NCBI GenBank assembly: GCA_963746735.1
Contig: CAVVCO010000022.1
Location: 93,292 to 157,291 of the forward strand
Origin: CAVSWT01 sp963746735
GTDB taxonomy: Bacteria > Bacteroidota > Ignavibacteria > Ignavibacteriales > Ignavibacteriaceae
Direction: 5' to 3'
DNA length: 64,000 nucleotides
Shown here: positions 48,759 to 60,460 of the stretch, piece by piece
How positions within the stretch are numbered: position 1 is the stretch's first letter
Layout of the letters: every line of letters begins with the position of its first letter
Notes under the pieces: model-generated
The model's database searches: none
The model's input: the letters and a program-made list of their open reading frames with translations, nothing else
What the model was told of the DNA's origin: nothing
Translations under genes and position numbers: made by a program

Positions 48759-49253
48759 TTATTCTTGAGATAATAACTGTTCCACTGATGTTACTATATC
48801 TGGATGCAGATTGTAATTCTCTAGCTTATTAATTATTCCAGTCTTGTCATCAAAGACATTCTTAAATTGAAGCTCTTTCAATATATGATGAGTTCCCTCA
48901 AGTAAATATATTGAATTACTTTTTCTGACTAGAGTTTTTAATAAGGGTTTTATCGACTTTTCCCCAATATTAATTAGTCCTTCGGCTGCCATCCACCGTA
49001 AGTCAAAGTCTTCATGCTCCAATGCCTTAATTAGGATTGGTATAGATTCGGGATTATTAATTTGGCTTAAAGTTTTTATTGCCTCCCACCTTACATACTC
49101 TTTTTGCTCCTTATCTTTCGGCTCATTTAATAATCCGCTTAAATATTTTATCGCAGGTTTGCCTATCTTCACTAAATCATATCTTGCCATTTTTCTCTGA
49201 ATTCCGTCTTTGCTATAGAGCTTTTTTATAAGTTCTTCTATTTCGTTCTCCAT
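48759..49253 (-). CDS. HEAT-repeat protein
   Basis: 164 residues, helical. Three to four repeats of about 31 residues are visible: 'GKPAIKYLSGLLNEPKDKEQKEYVRWEAIKTLSQI', 'SIPILIKALEHEDFDLRWMAAEGLINI' and 'SIKPLLKTLVRKSNSIYLLEGTHHIL', the PBS-lyase/HEAT pattern. It is probably a binding scaffold, with no enzyme function expected. It lies 103 bases downstream of the P-type ATPase gene on the same strand and may be in its operon. The start has an AAAGGAA site. Confidence 0.8.
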   Translation of the reverse strand: MENEIEELIKKLYSKDGIQRKMARYDLVKIGKPAIKYLSGLLNEPKDKEQKEYVRWEAIKTLSQINNPESIPILIKALEHEDFDLRWMAAEGLINIGEKSIKPLLKTLVRKSNSIYLLEGTHHILKELQFKNVFDDKTGIINKLENYNLHPDIVTSVEQLLSQE

Positions 49254-49355
49254 AAATAATTCCTTTCGTTATCTTGCTAAAACAAGATTACCATGTTCAA
49301 TAATTTTATAAGTTTTTAAAATAATTATATAATTATTTTTCAATAAGTTAATTGC

Positions 49356-52001
49356 TTACACTCCATGTTCTTTACTAAAAAACTTGTGAAATATTTTATT
49401 CTCTTTAATAAAGTTTTTGTAAAAGAATACTTTGATCATATCGTTAAACAAAAACCAGGCTAATGCGTAACCAGTTACAATCAATCCCCATTTCCATCCA
49501 ATTGCAGGCACAAATATTCCGTATACACCAACAAGCAATCCTAAAATTGCCGTGGATAAAGAAGCAAGTAAAAGTGGTTTTGAAGGATAAGGCTTTTTGA
49601 AAAACCAATCATTTGTTCTTGTATTAAAAACCGTGGCATGACCGGCTATAATAAGTTTAGTAAATATTGCAGCCTGGATTAATGGCTGAGATAAATTTGA
49701 ATAAGTTTCCAGCAGGAAGAAAATTAAGAAAGATGAAATTACTCCCGCAACACCCAGCAATGTCGATAGACCAAACAATTCTGTGTTATTCCATTTAACC
49801 GGAAATGGATCTATCTTCGTATTATCATAAGCTATGGTTATGATTGGTATATCGTTTAACAGTGCAAGCATTATAATCATAATTGCTGTAACCGGGTAAA
49901 AGTTAAAAATCAAAATTGCGAGTGTCATAAAAAGAATAACCCTGATTGTTTCAGCGATCCTATAAATAGCATAGCTGTTCATCCTTTCAAAAATTACACG
50001 TGCTTGTTTAATAGCATCAATAATTACGGAAATACCTGGAGCCATCAAAACTAAATCTGCTGCTGCTCTTGCCGCATCAGTAGCTCCTGCAACTGCAATT
50101 CCTGCATCTGCTTTTTTAAGTGCCGGGGCATCATTTACTCCATCGCCGGTCATCCCCACAATATGACCTCCTTTTTGAAGCTGTTCAACAATTGAATATT
50201 TATCTTCAGGAAATACCTGCGCAAAACCTCCTGATTCTTCAATTAATTTGAGCATTTCCGATTCATGTTTTTTACTTCTATCTTTTCCAATATTTTCAGT
50301 TTGAAAGGTGCTTTCAATTTCTTTACTTACTTCCTGTGCGAACTCTTTTACTTTTAATTCCGGTAAATCTGGATTTAATTTCTGGTGTATTGTTTTTGCG
50401 AGAATTTCTGTCATTTTTATAAATTCAGCACTATTATTGTTTTTTAGTTCATCTGCCTCAAGTATATTAGAATTCAAGCCCAACTGATCGGATATTTGTT
50501 TAGCAATGGCAACATTATCACCTGTTACCATTTTTACATTTAAACCTAATTTATTGGCTTCTGCTATGGTTTCTTTTGCATCATCTCTCGGTGGATCATA
50601 TAAAGGAATAATTCCTACAAATTTAAATTCAGTATCTTCTCCTTTTTTAATTGCAGTTCCAAGGGTTCTGTAACCTTTGCCGGCAAAGTCATTAACCGAT
50701 TTAGAGACTAAATTAGCATCTACACTTTTTGAGGATAATTTTAGAATTACCTGAGGAGCACCTTTAGTTATTATAAATTTTTCATTATTCTTAATTGCTA
50801 CTGCTTGTGTACGTTTATTAACTGGATCAAAAGGTGTAAATTTTTCTACTTTATAATTTTTTAAATCTTCGTATAAATTATTTTTCTTTAAATAATCAAA
50901 AATTGGTATTTCAATAGGATCCTTATTTTCCTCTTTTGATGAGAGTGCTGCGTAGATCATTAAATCTTTTGCATCAAAACCAGGATAAGTAACAGGATCA
51001 GCAACAGTCATCTGATTTTTAGTAAGTGTCCCGGTTTTATCGGAGCACAATATATCTATCCCGGCAAGCTCTTCAATTGATGCAAGCCTGCTGACAATTG
51101 CTTGTTTCTTTGCGAGAGCAATTGCTCCAACCGCCATAGTAACTGTTAATACGGCTGGTAAAGCAACGGGGATTGCGGCAACAGTAAGAACAAGGGTAAA
51201 TCTTAAAATTTCAAGCATATTTTCTTGTCTGTATAATGCAGTTAAAATGATAATTACAGCCATGAAAATGGTAGTGAAAATAAGATAATTCCCTACTTTT
51301 ATTACCATCTTTTGAAAATGACTTTTTTGTTCTTTTTCAGCCTTTGCAACAAGCGACACAGTCTTACCGAAATAGGTATTTAAACCGGTCAATGTAACAA
51401 CAGAAATCATTTCACCTTGCTTAGCTACGGAGTTTGCATAGGCAGTATCATTGGAATGTTTTGTTACGGGCATCGATTCACCGGTTAATGCCGATTGATC
51501 AATCTGAAGATATTCTCCTTCAATCAATTTTACATCAGTGGGAAGTATCTCTCCTATTTTTATTTTAATTATATCTCCCGGAACAAGTTCCTTAGCATCG
51601 ATAGAGTTAAATTCTCCATCACGCAACACAGTGGCTTTCTTTGCAAGCTTTTGTTTGAGAACACTTAAGGCGCTTAATGCTTTACTCTCCTGCCACAAAT
51701 CAATAATTGCATTAACAAAAAGTAAAGTAGTAATAATTCCGAAGTCATCCCATTTTTGAACTGAAGCTGAAAGGATTGCGGCAATTTCAATCATCCATGG
51801 TATTGGACCCCAGAATCTCCTTAAGACTCTGTGTAAAAATGTTTCTTCTTTTTCCGGGATTTCATTCAATCCATATTTTTTAATTCTTTCTTTTGCTTCA
51901 GTCCCGGTTAGTCCTTTTTCTTTATTAGTGTTTAATTCTTTTAAAACTTCATCAATACTTTTTGATTGAAAATAATTTTTATCAGTTTCATCTTTTTGCA
52001 T
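49356..52001 (-). CDS. P3A-type proton-exporting ATPase
   Basis: 881 residues, full length for the class. The N-terminal cation-ATPase domain has 'LTGTEAKERIKKYGLNEIPEKEETF'. The actuator domain has 'SALTGESMPVTKH', and the phosphorylation site is 'CSDKTGTLTKNQM'. The nucleotide-binding domain follows, then 'MTGDGVNDAPALKKADAGIAVAGATDAARAAADLVL', the hinge motif of plasma-membrane H+-ATPases. About 10 transmembrane helices are present ('AIPVALPAVLTVTMAVGAIALAKK', typical M4 with PVALPAV). It pumps protons out at the cost of ATP, useful for pH homeostasis or generating a proton gradient. An unusual inserted stretch of about 50 charged residues lies between the P-domain elements (about 530-585). 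Confidence 0.93.
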   Translation of the reverse strand: MQKDETDKNYFQSKSIDEVLKELNTNKEKGLTGTEAKERIKKYGLNEIPEKEETFLHRVLRRFWGPIPWMIEIAAILSASVQKWDDFGIITTLLFVNAIIDLWQESKALSALSVLKQKLAKKATVLRDGEFNSIDAKELVPGDIIKIKIGEILPTDVKLIEGEYLQIDQSALTGESMPVTKHSNDTAYANSVAKQGEMISVVTLTGLNTYFGKTVSLVAKAEKEQKSHFQKMVIKVGNYLIFTTIFMAVIIILTALYRQENMLEILRFTLVLTVAAIPVALPAVLTVTMAVGAIALAKKQAIVSRLASIEELAGIDILCSDKTGTLTKNQMTVADPVTYPGFDAKDLMIYAALSSKEENKDPIEIPIFDYLKKNNLYEDLKNYKVEKFTPFDPVNKRTQAVAIKNNEKFIITKGAPQVILKLSSKSVDANLVSKSVNDFAGKGYRTLGTAIKKGEDTEFKFVGIIPLYDPPRDDAKETIAEANKLGLNVKMVTGDNVAIAKQISDQLGLNSNILEADELKNNNSAEFIKMTEILAKTIHQKLNPDLPELKVKEFAQEVSKEIESTFQTENIGKDRSKKHESEMLKLIEESGGFAQVFPEDKYSIVEQLQKGGHIVGMTGDGVNDAPALKKADAGIAVAGATDAARAAADLVLMAPGISVIIDAIKQARVIFERMNSYAIYRIAETIRVILFMTLAILIFNFYPVTAIMIIMLALLNDIPIITIAYDNTKIDPFPVKWNNTELFGLSTLLGVAGVISSFLIFFLLETYSNLSQPLIQAAIFTKLIIAGHATVFNTRTNDWFFKKPYPSKPLLLASLSTAILGLLVGVYGIFVPAIGWKWGLIVTGYALAWFLFNDMIKVFFYKNFIKENKIFHKFFSKEHGV

Positions 52002-52430
52002 TATAAGCCTTCCTTTTACTAAAAATTTTATTCAATCATTTGCAACATGGAATATTTACCTTTCACTTTAATCTATTATTGTGTTTTAAAATAAGCTAAG
52101 ATTATTATATAACTTTTTATTTGATTAGATAATTACTAAAAGGATCTGCAAATGATTAATCAACAGCAAAATATTTCAAAACAAATCATACATTATGTTC
52201 AATAATGATAGAATCAAAATTAATGTTTTTGCCGAATTAATATTGTGCTAATTCTCAATATTAAAATGCTAGTAATGTTGAAAAATTCAGCTTCATTATA
52301 ATAATTCAACAATCAATTTTAAGATTATGAAAATTGAACTTCAAAACCCTAAAAGTAAATGTTAGACTAAGTTGAGATTAAAAATGTTTTAAAATTAAAA
52401 AACATTAATGGTAGGTGTTTAAAAGAGAAC
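52002..52430. other. Gene-free stretch before the tRNA-Thr remnant
   Basis: 429 bases of strongly AT-rich DNA with no plausible coding region, strong hairpin or repeat that I can identify. It probably includes the promoter of the leftward P-type ATPase operon. Confidence 0.5.
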
Positions 52431-52462
52431 AGCCCGTTTCAATTTAAATTTGAAACCGGGCT
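52431..52462 (-). terminator. Terminator downstream of the tRNA-Thr 3' end
   Basis: AGCCCG(G)TTTCAAA arms form a stem of about 13 bp around a TTAAAT loop, eight bases after the tRNA discriminator base when read leftward. A T-rich run (GTTCTCTTTT) follows. It would terminate the original tRNA-Thr transcript. Confidence 0.75.
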
Positions 52463-52469
52463 TTGTTTG

Positions 52470-52511
52470 AGCTGGTGATGGGACTCGAACCCGCAACCTG
52501 CTGATTACAAA
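52470..52511 (-). other. 3' half of tRNA-Thr (TGT), probable integration (att) site
   Basis: Read leftward, TTTGTAATCAGCAGG is the anticodon loop (anticodon TGT) and the 3' side of the anticodon stem. TTGCGGGTTCGAGTCC is the variable loop and T arm, and CATCACCAGCT is the 3' acceptor strand with discriminator base. The 5' half expected to pair with it (D arm and 5' acceptor strand GCTGGTG) is absent; sequence to the right diverges at GCAGAGGGA. A bare tRNA 3' half abutting a tyrosine recombinase gene is the classic trace left at one end of an integrated element. The element lies on the right, the chromosome on the left. Confidence 0.85.
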
Positions 52512-52599
52512 GCAGAGGGATTTTAAATAATTTAGTTAAAAAATAAAGCTTTTTAGCTACTCCCTACCCTCTCCCTACTGTGAGAAAGGAGCTTCAGAA

Positions 52600-53997
52600 A
52601 TGTTTCTTACTCTCACAAAAAAATCGCCTTACTATCAATTAGTGTATGAAGTTGATGGATTAAGAACCACAGTTTCAACAAAGACTAAAAATAAAAATGA
52701 AGCAGAATTTTTTATGTCTTCATTTAATCCGGAATCTATTTCACAAAGAGAAATTATATCTAAAATAAAAGCAATCAGAATTAGCAATTTTCAAAAAGAG
52801 TATTTGAATTATATCACTCCCACAAAATCGAAAAGCTATTTAAGGTCGGTTAAACTTTCATTTAATCAATTTCAAAATTTCACAAATGATCTTCCTTTAA
52901 TTCGAATTGACAATCGACTTATCGACAATTTTATTACAAATGTTTTTTCTAAATCTAAGTATGCTGCTGCGCTTTATCATAGAACTTTAAAAGCAGCTTT
53001 TTCAAAAGCTGTGGATTGGAATTACTTAGAAAATAATCCATTTAAAAAAGTAAAACTTCCCAAAATCCCAAAACATAATCCTTTGTTTATAACAATTGAT
53101 GAATTTCAAAAAATAATTTCTAATACAAAAGAAGACTACTTAAAAAATATTTTTTATACTGGTTTTTATACCGGTATGCGTCTTGGAGAAATTCTAAATA
53201 TGAAATTGAGTTGGATAAATCTTAATGATAAAATTATTTCTGTGAAGTGTGATGAATATTTTCTGACTAAAAGTAAAAAAGAAAGAGTAATACCAATCAA
53301 TAACTTTTTAATCCATATTTTGATTAATCAATATCCAAAAGTAATTAATATAAATAAAGATGATTTTGTTTTTAATCGTATAAAAGGAATAAAGTTAAAT
53401 AGATTAATCCATTCAAAAAAGTTAAGCTTCCCAAAATTCAAAAGAATAATCCTTTATTTATTACTATGGATGAATTCCATTTAATTATAGAAGCTACTCA
53501 AGAAATATATCTTAAAAATATTTTCTATACGGCATTATATACTGGTATGCGTTTAGGAGAAATTCTAAATATGAAGTGGAATTGGATTAAATCTTAATGA
53601 GAAATATATTACCGTTAAATGTACTGAAGAGTTTTTAACCAAAAGCAAAAAAGATAGAATAATTCCAATTAATAATGTTTTGCTTCAAATATTATTAAAT
53701 CAATATCCCAAAATCATAGATATAAATAATGATGATTATGTTTTCAATCGTTTAAAAGGTATAAAACTAAATGAAGATTTCATCAGCAAGCAATTTAAAA
53801 AATCTGTTCGCGCTGCTGAATTAAATGATAAAATCCATTTCCATACTTTGCGTCATTCATTCGCTTCAAACTTAGTCCAAAAAGGAGTTTCACTTTATGT
53901 AGTTAAAGAATTGTTAGGCCATGAAGATATTAAAACAACTCAAATTTATTCTCATTTACAACAAGAAAATTTATATCAAGCTGTAAATTTATTATAA
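52600..53997 (+). pseudogene. Chimeric tyrosine recombinase with internal 371-bp repeated catalytic segment
   Basis: The ATG follows an AAAGGAG site. The first frame has the SAM-like DNA-binding domain and the first half of the catalytic domain ('TGFYTGMRLGEILNMK' with the catalytic Arg, and 'LTKSKKERVIPI' with the Lys). It reads to 'NRIKGIKLN' and is then lost. A second, diverged copy of the same half starts in another frame ('NPFKKVKLPKFKRNNPLFITMDEFHLII', 'YTGMRLGEILNMKW'), shifts at about 53587, and continues to a proper C-terminus with 'HFHTLRHSFASNLVQKG', 'LLGHEDIKTTQIY' (HxxR, H and Tyr). Each catalytic residue exists, but not in one frame. It was probably the integrase of the element and is now inactive. 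Confidence 0.8.
53035..53777 (+). repeat. Tandem pair of diverged catalytic-domain segments inside the integrase
   Basis: Segment A runs from about 53035 to 53405 and segment B from about 53406 to 53777, at an offset of 371 bases (372 after a one-base insertion near 53587). Shared landmarks are AATCCATTT/CAAAAAAGT, GGTATGCGT.T.GGAGAAATTCTAAATATGAA, and ACCAAAAGCAAAAAAGA. Differences are mostly conservative at the protein level, indicating that both copies were once under selection. Confidence 0.85.
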
Positions 53998-54027
53998 ATA
54001 TAGGGGCTAATAATAGCCCCCTAATAA

Positions 54028-56465
54028 TTATTTCATTAAAATAAATTTCTTCGTAGCGATAAAGTCCCCAGCTTGCATTTGATAATAATATATTCCACTG
54101 GCTAAATTGCTCCCATCAAATTTAACTTCATAATTACCAGAATCTTTTTCTTCATTTACTAGTGTAGTTAATTCATTTCCCAGTATATCAAAAATTTTTA
54201 GTAAAATATTTCTTTTTTGTGGTATGGTATATTTAATTGTGGTAATTGGATTAAATGGATTTGGATAATTTTGAGCTAAATAATATTGCTTCGGAGATAA
54301 GTCAACATACGCAATTGCCTCATTTGAATATTTATAAGTACCATCAAGGTCAATTTGTTTTAATCTGTATTTAATCATTCCCTTATATATCATTTGATCA
54401 AATGTATCTTCATATTTATAATGCGTTTCTATGGTCGTAGTTCCTTTACCCTTAATAAATGCGATATCACTCCATATATCATTTAAATTGCGTTCAATAA
54501 CAAATCCGTTGTTGTTAGTTTCAGTTGCAGTAGCCCAAATCAATAATATTTGATTATCATTATTTAAATTACATGAGATATTTAAAAATTCAACTGGTAT
54601 ATTTGAGCTTTGAACAAAATCAGAATAAAATCTTGGTAAAAGTTGATACCCATCAAAATAGAGATTATTTTCAGTAGTAAATTGTGAACCAATACATATT
54701 AAATCAACTGGCCAAGTTGGTTCTAGACTTCCATCAATATCCGTATCACTATCCATTCTTAAATCAACAACACCTGAACCGTCTGTTACTTTAATTGTAA
54801 CACTTGAATCTAATGGTGGCCATTCATAATTATTTAATTTAATTATTGAATTGAATTTTAATAATTCCCCCTCATACATTTCAGGATTAGCCAAATATTT
54901 TGCTATTGTTATCTCATATGGTTTAGGTAATACTTTATTTGAATCAATTATTGAAATTGCTTTCGAATTTTTTGGTACTATTTCTGTTAATCCTCTAAAT
55001 TGATCAACCTGCCCTATTATTTCTAAGCTGTCCCCAAGCCTCAAATCTGGAAAAGCAGTCCCAGACAGAAATTCATTAATTCCGGCACTTCCGTCCCAAA
55101 CGAAATACGATTGATTTAAAGATTGATAATTTTCAGAAATTACTATTCCATTTAATTTTACAATTTGTCCGAGTTTATCTGGGCGCCCATCTAAATTATT
55201 ATCCTCTCTAGCCGATGCGATATTAATGCGATCTATAATAGGAAATATTGGTCCTAACTCTTCAGATGAAGTACTTCCTATTGAGTTATAACATACAACT
55301 TTATAATAATAATAAATATTTGTTAAACCTACGTCTTGATAGTCTGTTGAGTTTGCTGGTAATATTATACTTGCGTTGAAGTAATCATTTTCTGTTCGTC
55401 TCATTACTTCGTAAAATATTTCATAATTATCATTATCCTGCCAACTTAGATTTATTTGTGAACGACTTGCTGCGACACCAGTTAAATTTGTTGGTGCTTT
55501 TGGTAATTCGGTTTGAGTGAATCTTGCAGTAAAATTTCTATCAGAAAAAATCTTTATACTTATTGTAGTGTCGGTGGATATTAAGTTAGGACCTTCATCA
55601 TACCAACCATCAAATTTCCAACCTGGATTCGGTGTTGCTGTTAATATCGCTATTTCTTGATAATTATAATAACCGGCTCCATTTAATGTGCCTCCAAATT
55701 CTGGCGATGCTTTAACAGCGACATTGTATTTTCCTGGTTCCCTAATACATTGATACTAAAGTCGTCAATAAATACTCCCTCGCTACTGCCTTGCCCATCA
55801 CTTCTAAACACAATCATAATATATATCGTTGATTGGCCAATAATAGGAAATGGTAACGATTTAAAATCTATCACCTTTTCGACGAAATCATTGTTTGATG
55901 TTCCTGATATTACATCTCCTGTCCAACGCCAATATTGATATCCGTCTGTCGAAAAATTTATTTCCAAATAGTCTGACGAAGATGCTGTTTCCATCCAATA
56001 CCATAAGCTTAACTTTCCATCAATAGCATTTTTCAAACTAAATGGTCCATATCTCATTAGTGAAATCATATTTGGTGGATAGTTTTCGCCACACAAGACA
56101 CCATCTGCCCCACTTCTTGCACAAAATGCACTGTATTTTTCCGAATGCGATTTGCAATCAACTCCACCCCAGTATGCTTGTGCACTACCTTTGTTATAAC
56201 CAACTTGAATACTAGGGTCTACATTGCCATCAAACCCTTCATGTACAATATTTACCCAACCTTGTGAAATTTTATAATGGGTGGAATTTGAATCTAGCTG
56301 CAATGATTTTGTTGAATTAAACGAGGTTTTCTCCGCATCAAATTTCCATAATAATAAAGAATCTTTGGGAAGAAATACTGGATTGAAATTATATATATTC
56401 TGTGGAAATATATTTTGATAATTAGTTATGATAATAAAAAAAAATAAGTATAAAATTTTTCTCAT
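54028..56465 (-). CDS. Large multidomain T9SS surface protein, one frameshift
   Basis: About 812 residues after joining two frames at about 55741 (one base missing). The order is: signal peptide (1-21); a jelly-roll region about 60-250 ('GWVNIVHEGFDGNVDPSIQVGY', 'YWMETASSSDYLEINFSTDGYQYWRWTG', 'GVFIDDFSI'), similar to MAM/laminin-G-like secreted domains; an InlB-B-like repeat ('GYYNYQEIAILTATPNPGWKFDGWYD'); a fibronectin-III domain ('KAPTNLTGVAASRSQINLSWQDN'); an OB-type region ('RINIASAREDNN', 'GIVISENYQSLNQSYFVWDGSAGI'); and the T9SS tail ('LAQNYPNPFNPITTIKYTIP', ending 'FIATKKFILMK'). It is probably an adhesin or surface protein. It is one of two such cargo genes in the element. Confidence 0.8.
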
Positions 56466-56758
56466 AGCCCCTCCTAAATGATTATGACAATAAAAATAGA
56501 AATAATTAAAGTGAAGTTTTTACTTCAATACCAATTATAATGATTCTGAATTATCAATAAATCCGATTTACATTTTTAAAATTTTGGACGTCTGCCAATT
56601 TTTTTACCTCCATCCCATTTAAAATGTAGTTATATTCTTCAATTTCATACTCATTTTCTTTGAAGTAGTATTCTATCATAGTATATAAATAGTTTGATTA
56701 AATTTATACCAGGCAATAATTTATTTTAATTAAAAGACTGGTACTGCCATACAATTTA

Positions 56759-59700
56759 TTATTTCAACAAAACAAATTTCTTTGTAGTAACAAAATCCCC
56801 AGCACACATTTGATAGATATACACGCCACTTGCAAGCTTACTACCATCAAAGTTAATGATATAACTTCCAGCATTTCTTTCTAAATCAACAAGAGTACTG
56901 ACCTCTCTTCCAAAGAATGTCAAATATTTTTAGAGTAACCTTACTTCTTTTAGGTACAGAATATTTGATTGTTGTAATTGGATTAAAAGGATTAGGATAA
57001 TTTTGGCATAATTCAAAATCAGTTGGTACTTCATTTTGTTTGTTATTAATCGCAGTCGTCTTATCATAAAGAGAAATAATAAATTCACTTTGATAATTGT
57101 TCCCAGCGCGTGATTTGAAATTAATATTAATCATATGATACCCCGGTAAAATTGTTCCTAAGGTTTTTAGGGCATCCTTCGCTTTAAAATTCGATCTTTA
57201 AAACTTTTCCATTATAATTAGTAAAACTATCTAAAATAGCTATGCTTCCATTTAATGGTGATAATGTATCATTCATTTTTATACTTGTTGTATCAATAAA
57301 ATTATAAATTGGTGTTTGAAGAGTTAGATTTCCTAAATAAACATTTAATATAAAATTATCATCGCTGTCCCAATTTTTTTGCCAAACGTAATTATTACAT
57401 AATGCCTTAGCTTGTATTGAATCCGGTACAATAATCCCCTCATTATTCTTAATAAGATTAATTTGAGCTTGTAGGGAATCACCAGCAGTTAATTGAAGTT
57501 GATCATTTAATTGATGTGTAAAAATATTGTTACTAGTAGTATCGCATGACAATAAACTAAGCTTATTTATACCATCTTCCTTTTGTTTTAATTTATAAAC
57601 ATAATTTAAATTATCTGCATACTCTAAATAAATAAATTGCTTGTTATTATTTAGTATTCCATAATAAGATCCTGGGATTAAATTTTCAAAGTATATTAAA
57701 TTTTGTAGATTGTCATAAATAGGTCCGGTATGATTTCCTTTTGAATCAAATAAATGTAATTCAGCTGATATTGTATTTTCAATTTTCTCTTGTGTTGAAT
57801 TATTTATATTATTATCATTTGTTTCCAATTCAATATTAAATATTACCTCTTGTTACATCAGAGTTAAAAAATTCTTTTTCTAAATCATCAGCTTTTGCAT
57901 TTTCTCCTGCAATTATATTAATATTATTTACATCAACATACCATTTTTGTGGATGTCCCCCTGTCCAATTAGAAGGAGTTGGAACTTGATCAGCTAAATT
58001 AGCTCCAACATATTGGTAACTTCCTTTTACTCTTACAGTAGAACCAATTTCAGGAAGTTGATTGAAATTTGTTACTTTGCAAATTGTTCTTATTACTTCT
58101 CTATCATAAAATACATTCAATAATGAACCAATTATAGGTATATCTCCTGCCGGATCATCTTTTATAGTAACTATTGTAAAATAATAGATTTCATTATTTG
58201 GATCTTTCCATGTTTGATGTACTACTCCATCTTGTGTGATTAATCCATCTTTTGGTCTATAATTAACAGTACTTAAATAAATACTATTATTATCAATATT
58301 ATTATTTTCAATAAAAACTAATGGTTCTAAAATAGGTAATGATATATTATCATTGTTACCAAAAATACTTGTAGAATTTTCATCAAAATTTTTTATTATT
58401 GCAATAACTTTTACTGGTTTATTAATTTCTGGTATATCCCAAAGATCCGGGCTATCAGTATGAAAAAAATTAGAAAATTTATTACTTGTATTAACATGAT
58501 TTATTCCGGCTACTGTATAAATGTATCTATATTTGTTTTCATCATTTAAAATTTTATTCAGTACATAATCCAATGCTTTGCTTTTTAATCGCTTCATTAT
58601 TTCTTCATCTGAAATAACTGATTTGAATGTATTTAATAACAATCCTGTAAATAAATCTGTTATTAGACCTGATGCTTGTAAACCATCGCATCCTTCACAA
58701 TGGTCTATTTTACTAAATGGTAAATATTCAGTAGTTATAATATCCCCATATTTGATCGTTTTGTTTGCAACCGCAATTTGTAATTTAGGAATACTAAAAG
58801 TTTTATCTGATTCTGGTTTAAAAATATTTAACTCGTAAGATTCACTACATGTTATTTCTCTATTTGCACCAATATTTAGAAAATCACTCACTGAAATTTT
58901 AAATTTTATATTAGCAATAGATTTTGATGGCCAATTTAATATTTTAATTGTTACTGGGCTATAATCTATTGTGCTGTTTGCATTAATATTTTGTGGCAAT
59001 TGTCCAAAAATATCTTGAGAAAATACTAAATCATTATTATCAGTGGTTGGTAGCACATTTTGAATGGTTAAAGATTTATTAGTATTGTTTTTTAATTTAA
59101 TTGCAACTTTAAAATTTTCGCCTGGGGATATTTTTCCATCCTTTAATTCTGAATGTTCATCTATAATTTTAGCACTTATAAAAGAAATTTCTTTTGGCTG
59201 CATTTGAAAGGAAAAAGGTATAAACTCTACATTATCGCTTACTGCATTTCCTTTTCCTGCTGGATTCAGGGTGGGATGATATGGACCGGATGGATCACCC
59301 CAATAATTATTTTCAGCATTAATTGTAAAATTATTTTCATTTTTTAGACCATAAAAAGAGTTGCTAATAATATCGTTGTTATTTACATTATAACTGCGCC
59401 CGCCTGAAATATGAATACCAACTTGCCCACACAATTGGACCTTATTATTTATTACATTACAATCAAAATTATTAATGTCGCCATAAAGCCCTATTCCGTC
59501 CCAAGAGCAATTGCTGACTGTATTATTACTTAAAGTAAGGTCAGCGTTAATAGTATTTATATTTATACCATCCTGATCACAATCCCTTACAGTATCTGAA
59601 TCCAATGTATAATTTTCCGTCAATCCGGAAATTATAATTCCATATCCCGCTGATTCTTCTATTGTGCAGTTTTTGACTTTCGCAGTACAATTAATTATTG

Positions 59701-60160
59701 ACAGTGCACTTTTATTTGTTGTAACAAAATTTCCTCCACATCTGATTAAACAATTTTCAATATCGTTATTGCTGTTATAAATGGCTATTCCCCCAAATTG
59801 ACCCCTACCAGCCGACGTCGAAGTACCGTCCCCGTTTGTATCACCACCATAGCTGTCGTCATATATCGAGGTGAATACTACTCTGTTATTTGCTGTACCC
59901 TGTGCATCCAATATTCCATACACATTCATCATAGTGTTCATATAGGCTCCACCAGCACTGAATTTTATAACAGTTCCTGCTGATATATGCAAAACTCCTG
60001 TATTGGATATTGAAAGACCATTTTCTATAACATATGGGCTTCCAGATAATCCCCAGGTGGTATCCGAATTAATAATCCCACCACTAATTATTGTTTGACA
60101 ATTCAATACTGATTGAAGTATTAAAATAAAAACTGTACAAAATTTTACAACATCTTTCAT
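56759..60160 (-). CDS. Parallel beta-helix T9SS surface protein, three frameshifts
   Basis: The reconstructed product is about 1,130 residues. After the signal peptide, residues about 25-310 are a right-handed parallel beta-helix ('NNDIENCLIRCGGN', 'NCTAKVKNCTIEESAGYGIIISG', 'NTVSNCSWDGIGLYGDINNFDCNVINNKVQLCGQVGIHISGG'), ending in 'NYWGDPSGPYHPTLNPAGKGNAVSDNVEF', as in NosD/right-handed helix surface proteins. A CARDB-like beta-sandwich and an OB-like region ('IGSTVRVKGSYQYVG') follow. Frame breaks lie near 57838, 57188 and 56913. The last piece is a T9SS tail ('LCQNYPNPFNPITTIKYSVP'). It is likely a surface-exposed carbohydrate-binding or lyase-like protein. Confidence 0.78.
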
Positions 60161-60460
60161 AAATAACCTAGTGATTATATTATATGAAATAATAATAGAA
60201 TAAGATTTATCCTTTAGGGAAAATTAATTTTGCCTTTAATATATTAAATGAATGGTGTCTCTATATTTTAATCCCCGCCCTCAATTATAGTTTAAACTTC
60301 AATTAATTTTGACTTATAGTCAATTAGTTTTAAACTTATTTCCATATCCCCCCTCAAACCACTCAAACTCCACAAATTCATTCCCTTTTCAAACAATCCC
60401 TGGTAAAACTTCCGGTCAAACTTCAATAAAAACTTTTACCGTAGTTATTATCATTTTTTC
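60161..60460. other. 300-base stretch upstream of the beta-helix gene
   Basis: No gene. A run of irregular TCAAAC and CAAACTTC motifs occurs between 60354 and 60432, next to the 3' end of the primase gene; they are not evenly spaced and I do not call them iterons. Confidence 0.35.

Noticed and set aside
52470..52511. A functional tRNA-Thr gene
   Set aside because: Only the 3' half is present; the D arm and 5' acceptor strand are missing.
56554..56679. 41-codon leftward frame between the two T9SS genes
   Set aside because: No ribosome-binding site, no recognisable family and AT-rich codons typical of chance frames; left out of the feature list.
60354..60432. Irregular TCAAAC/CAAACTTC motifs as replication iterons
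   Set aside because: Spacing is irregular and motif identity is low; they lie downstream of, not before, the primase gene.
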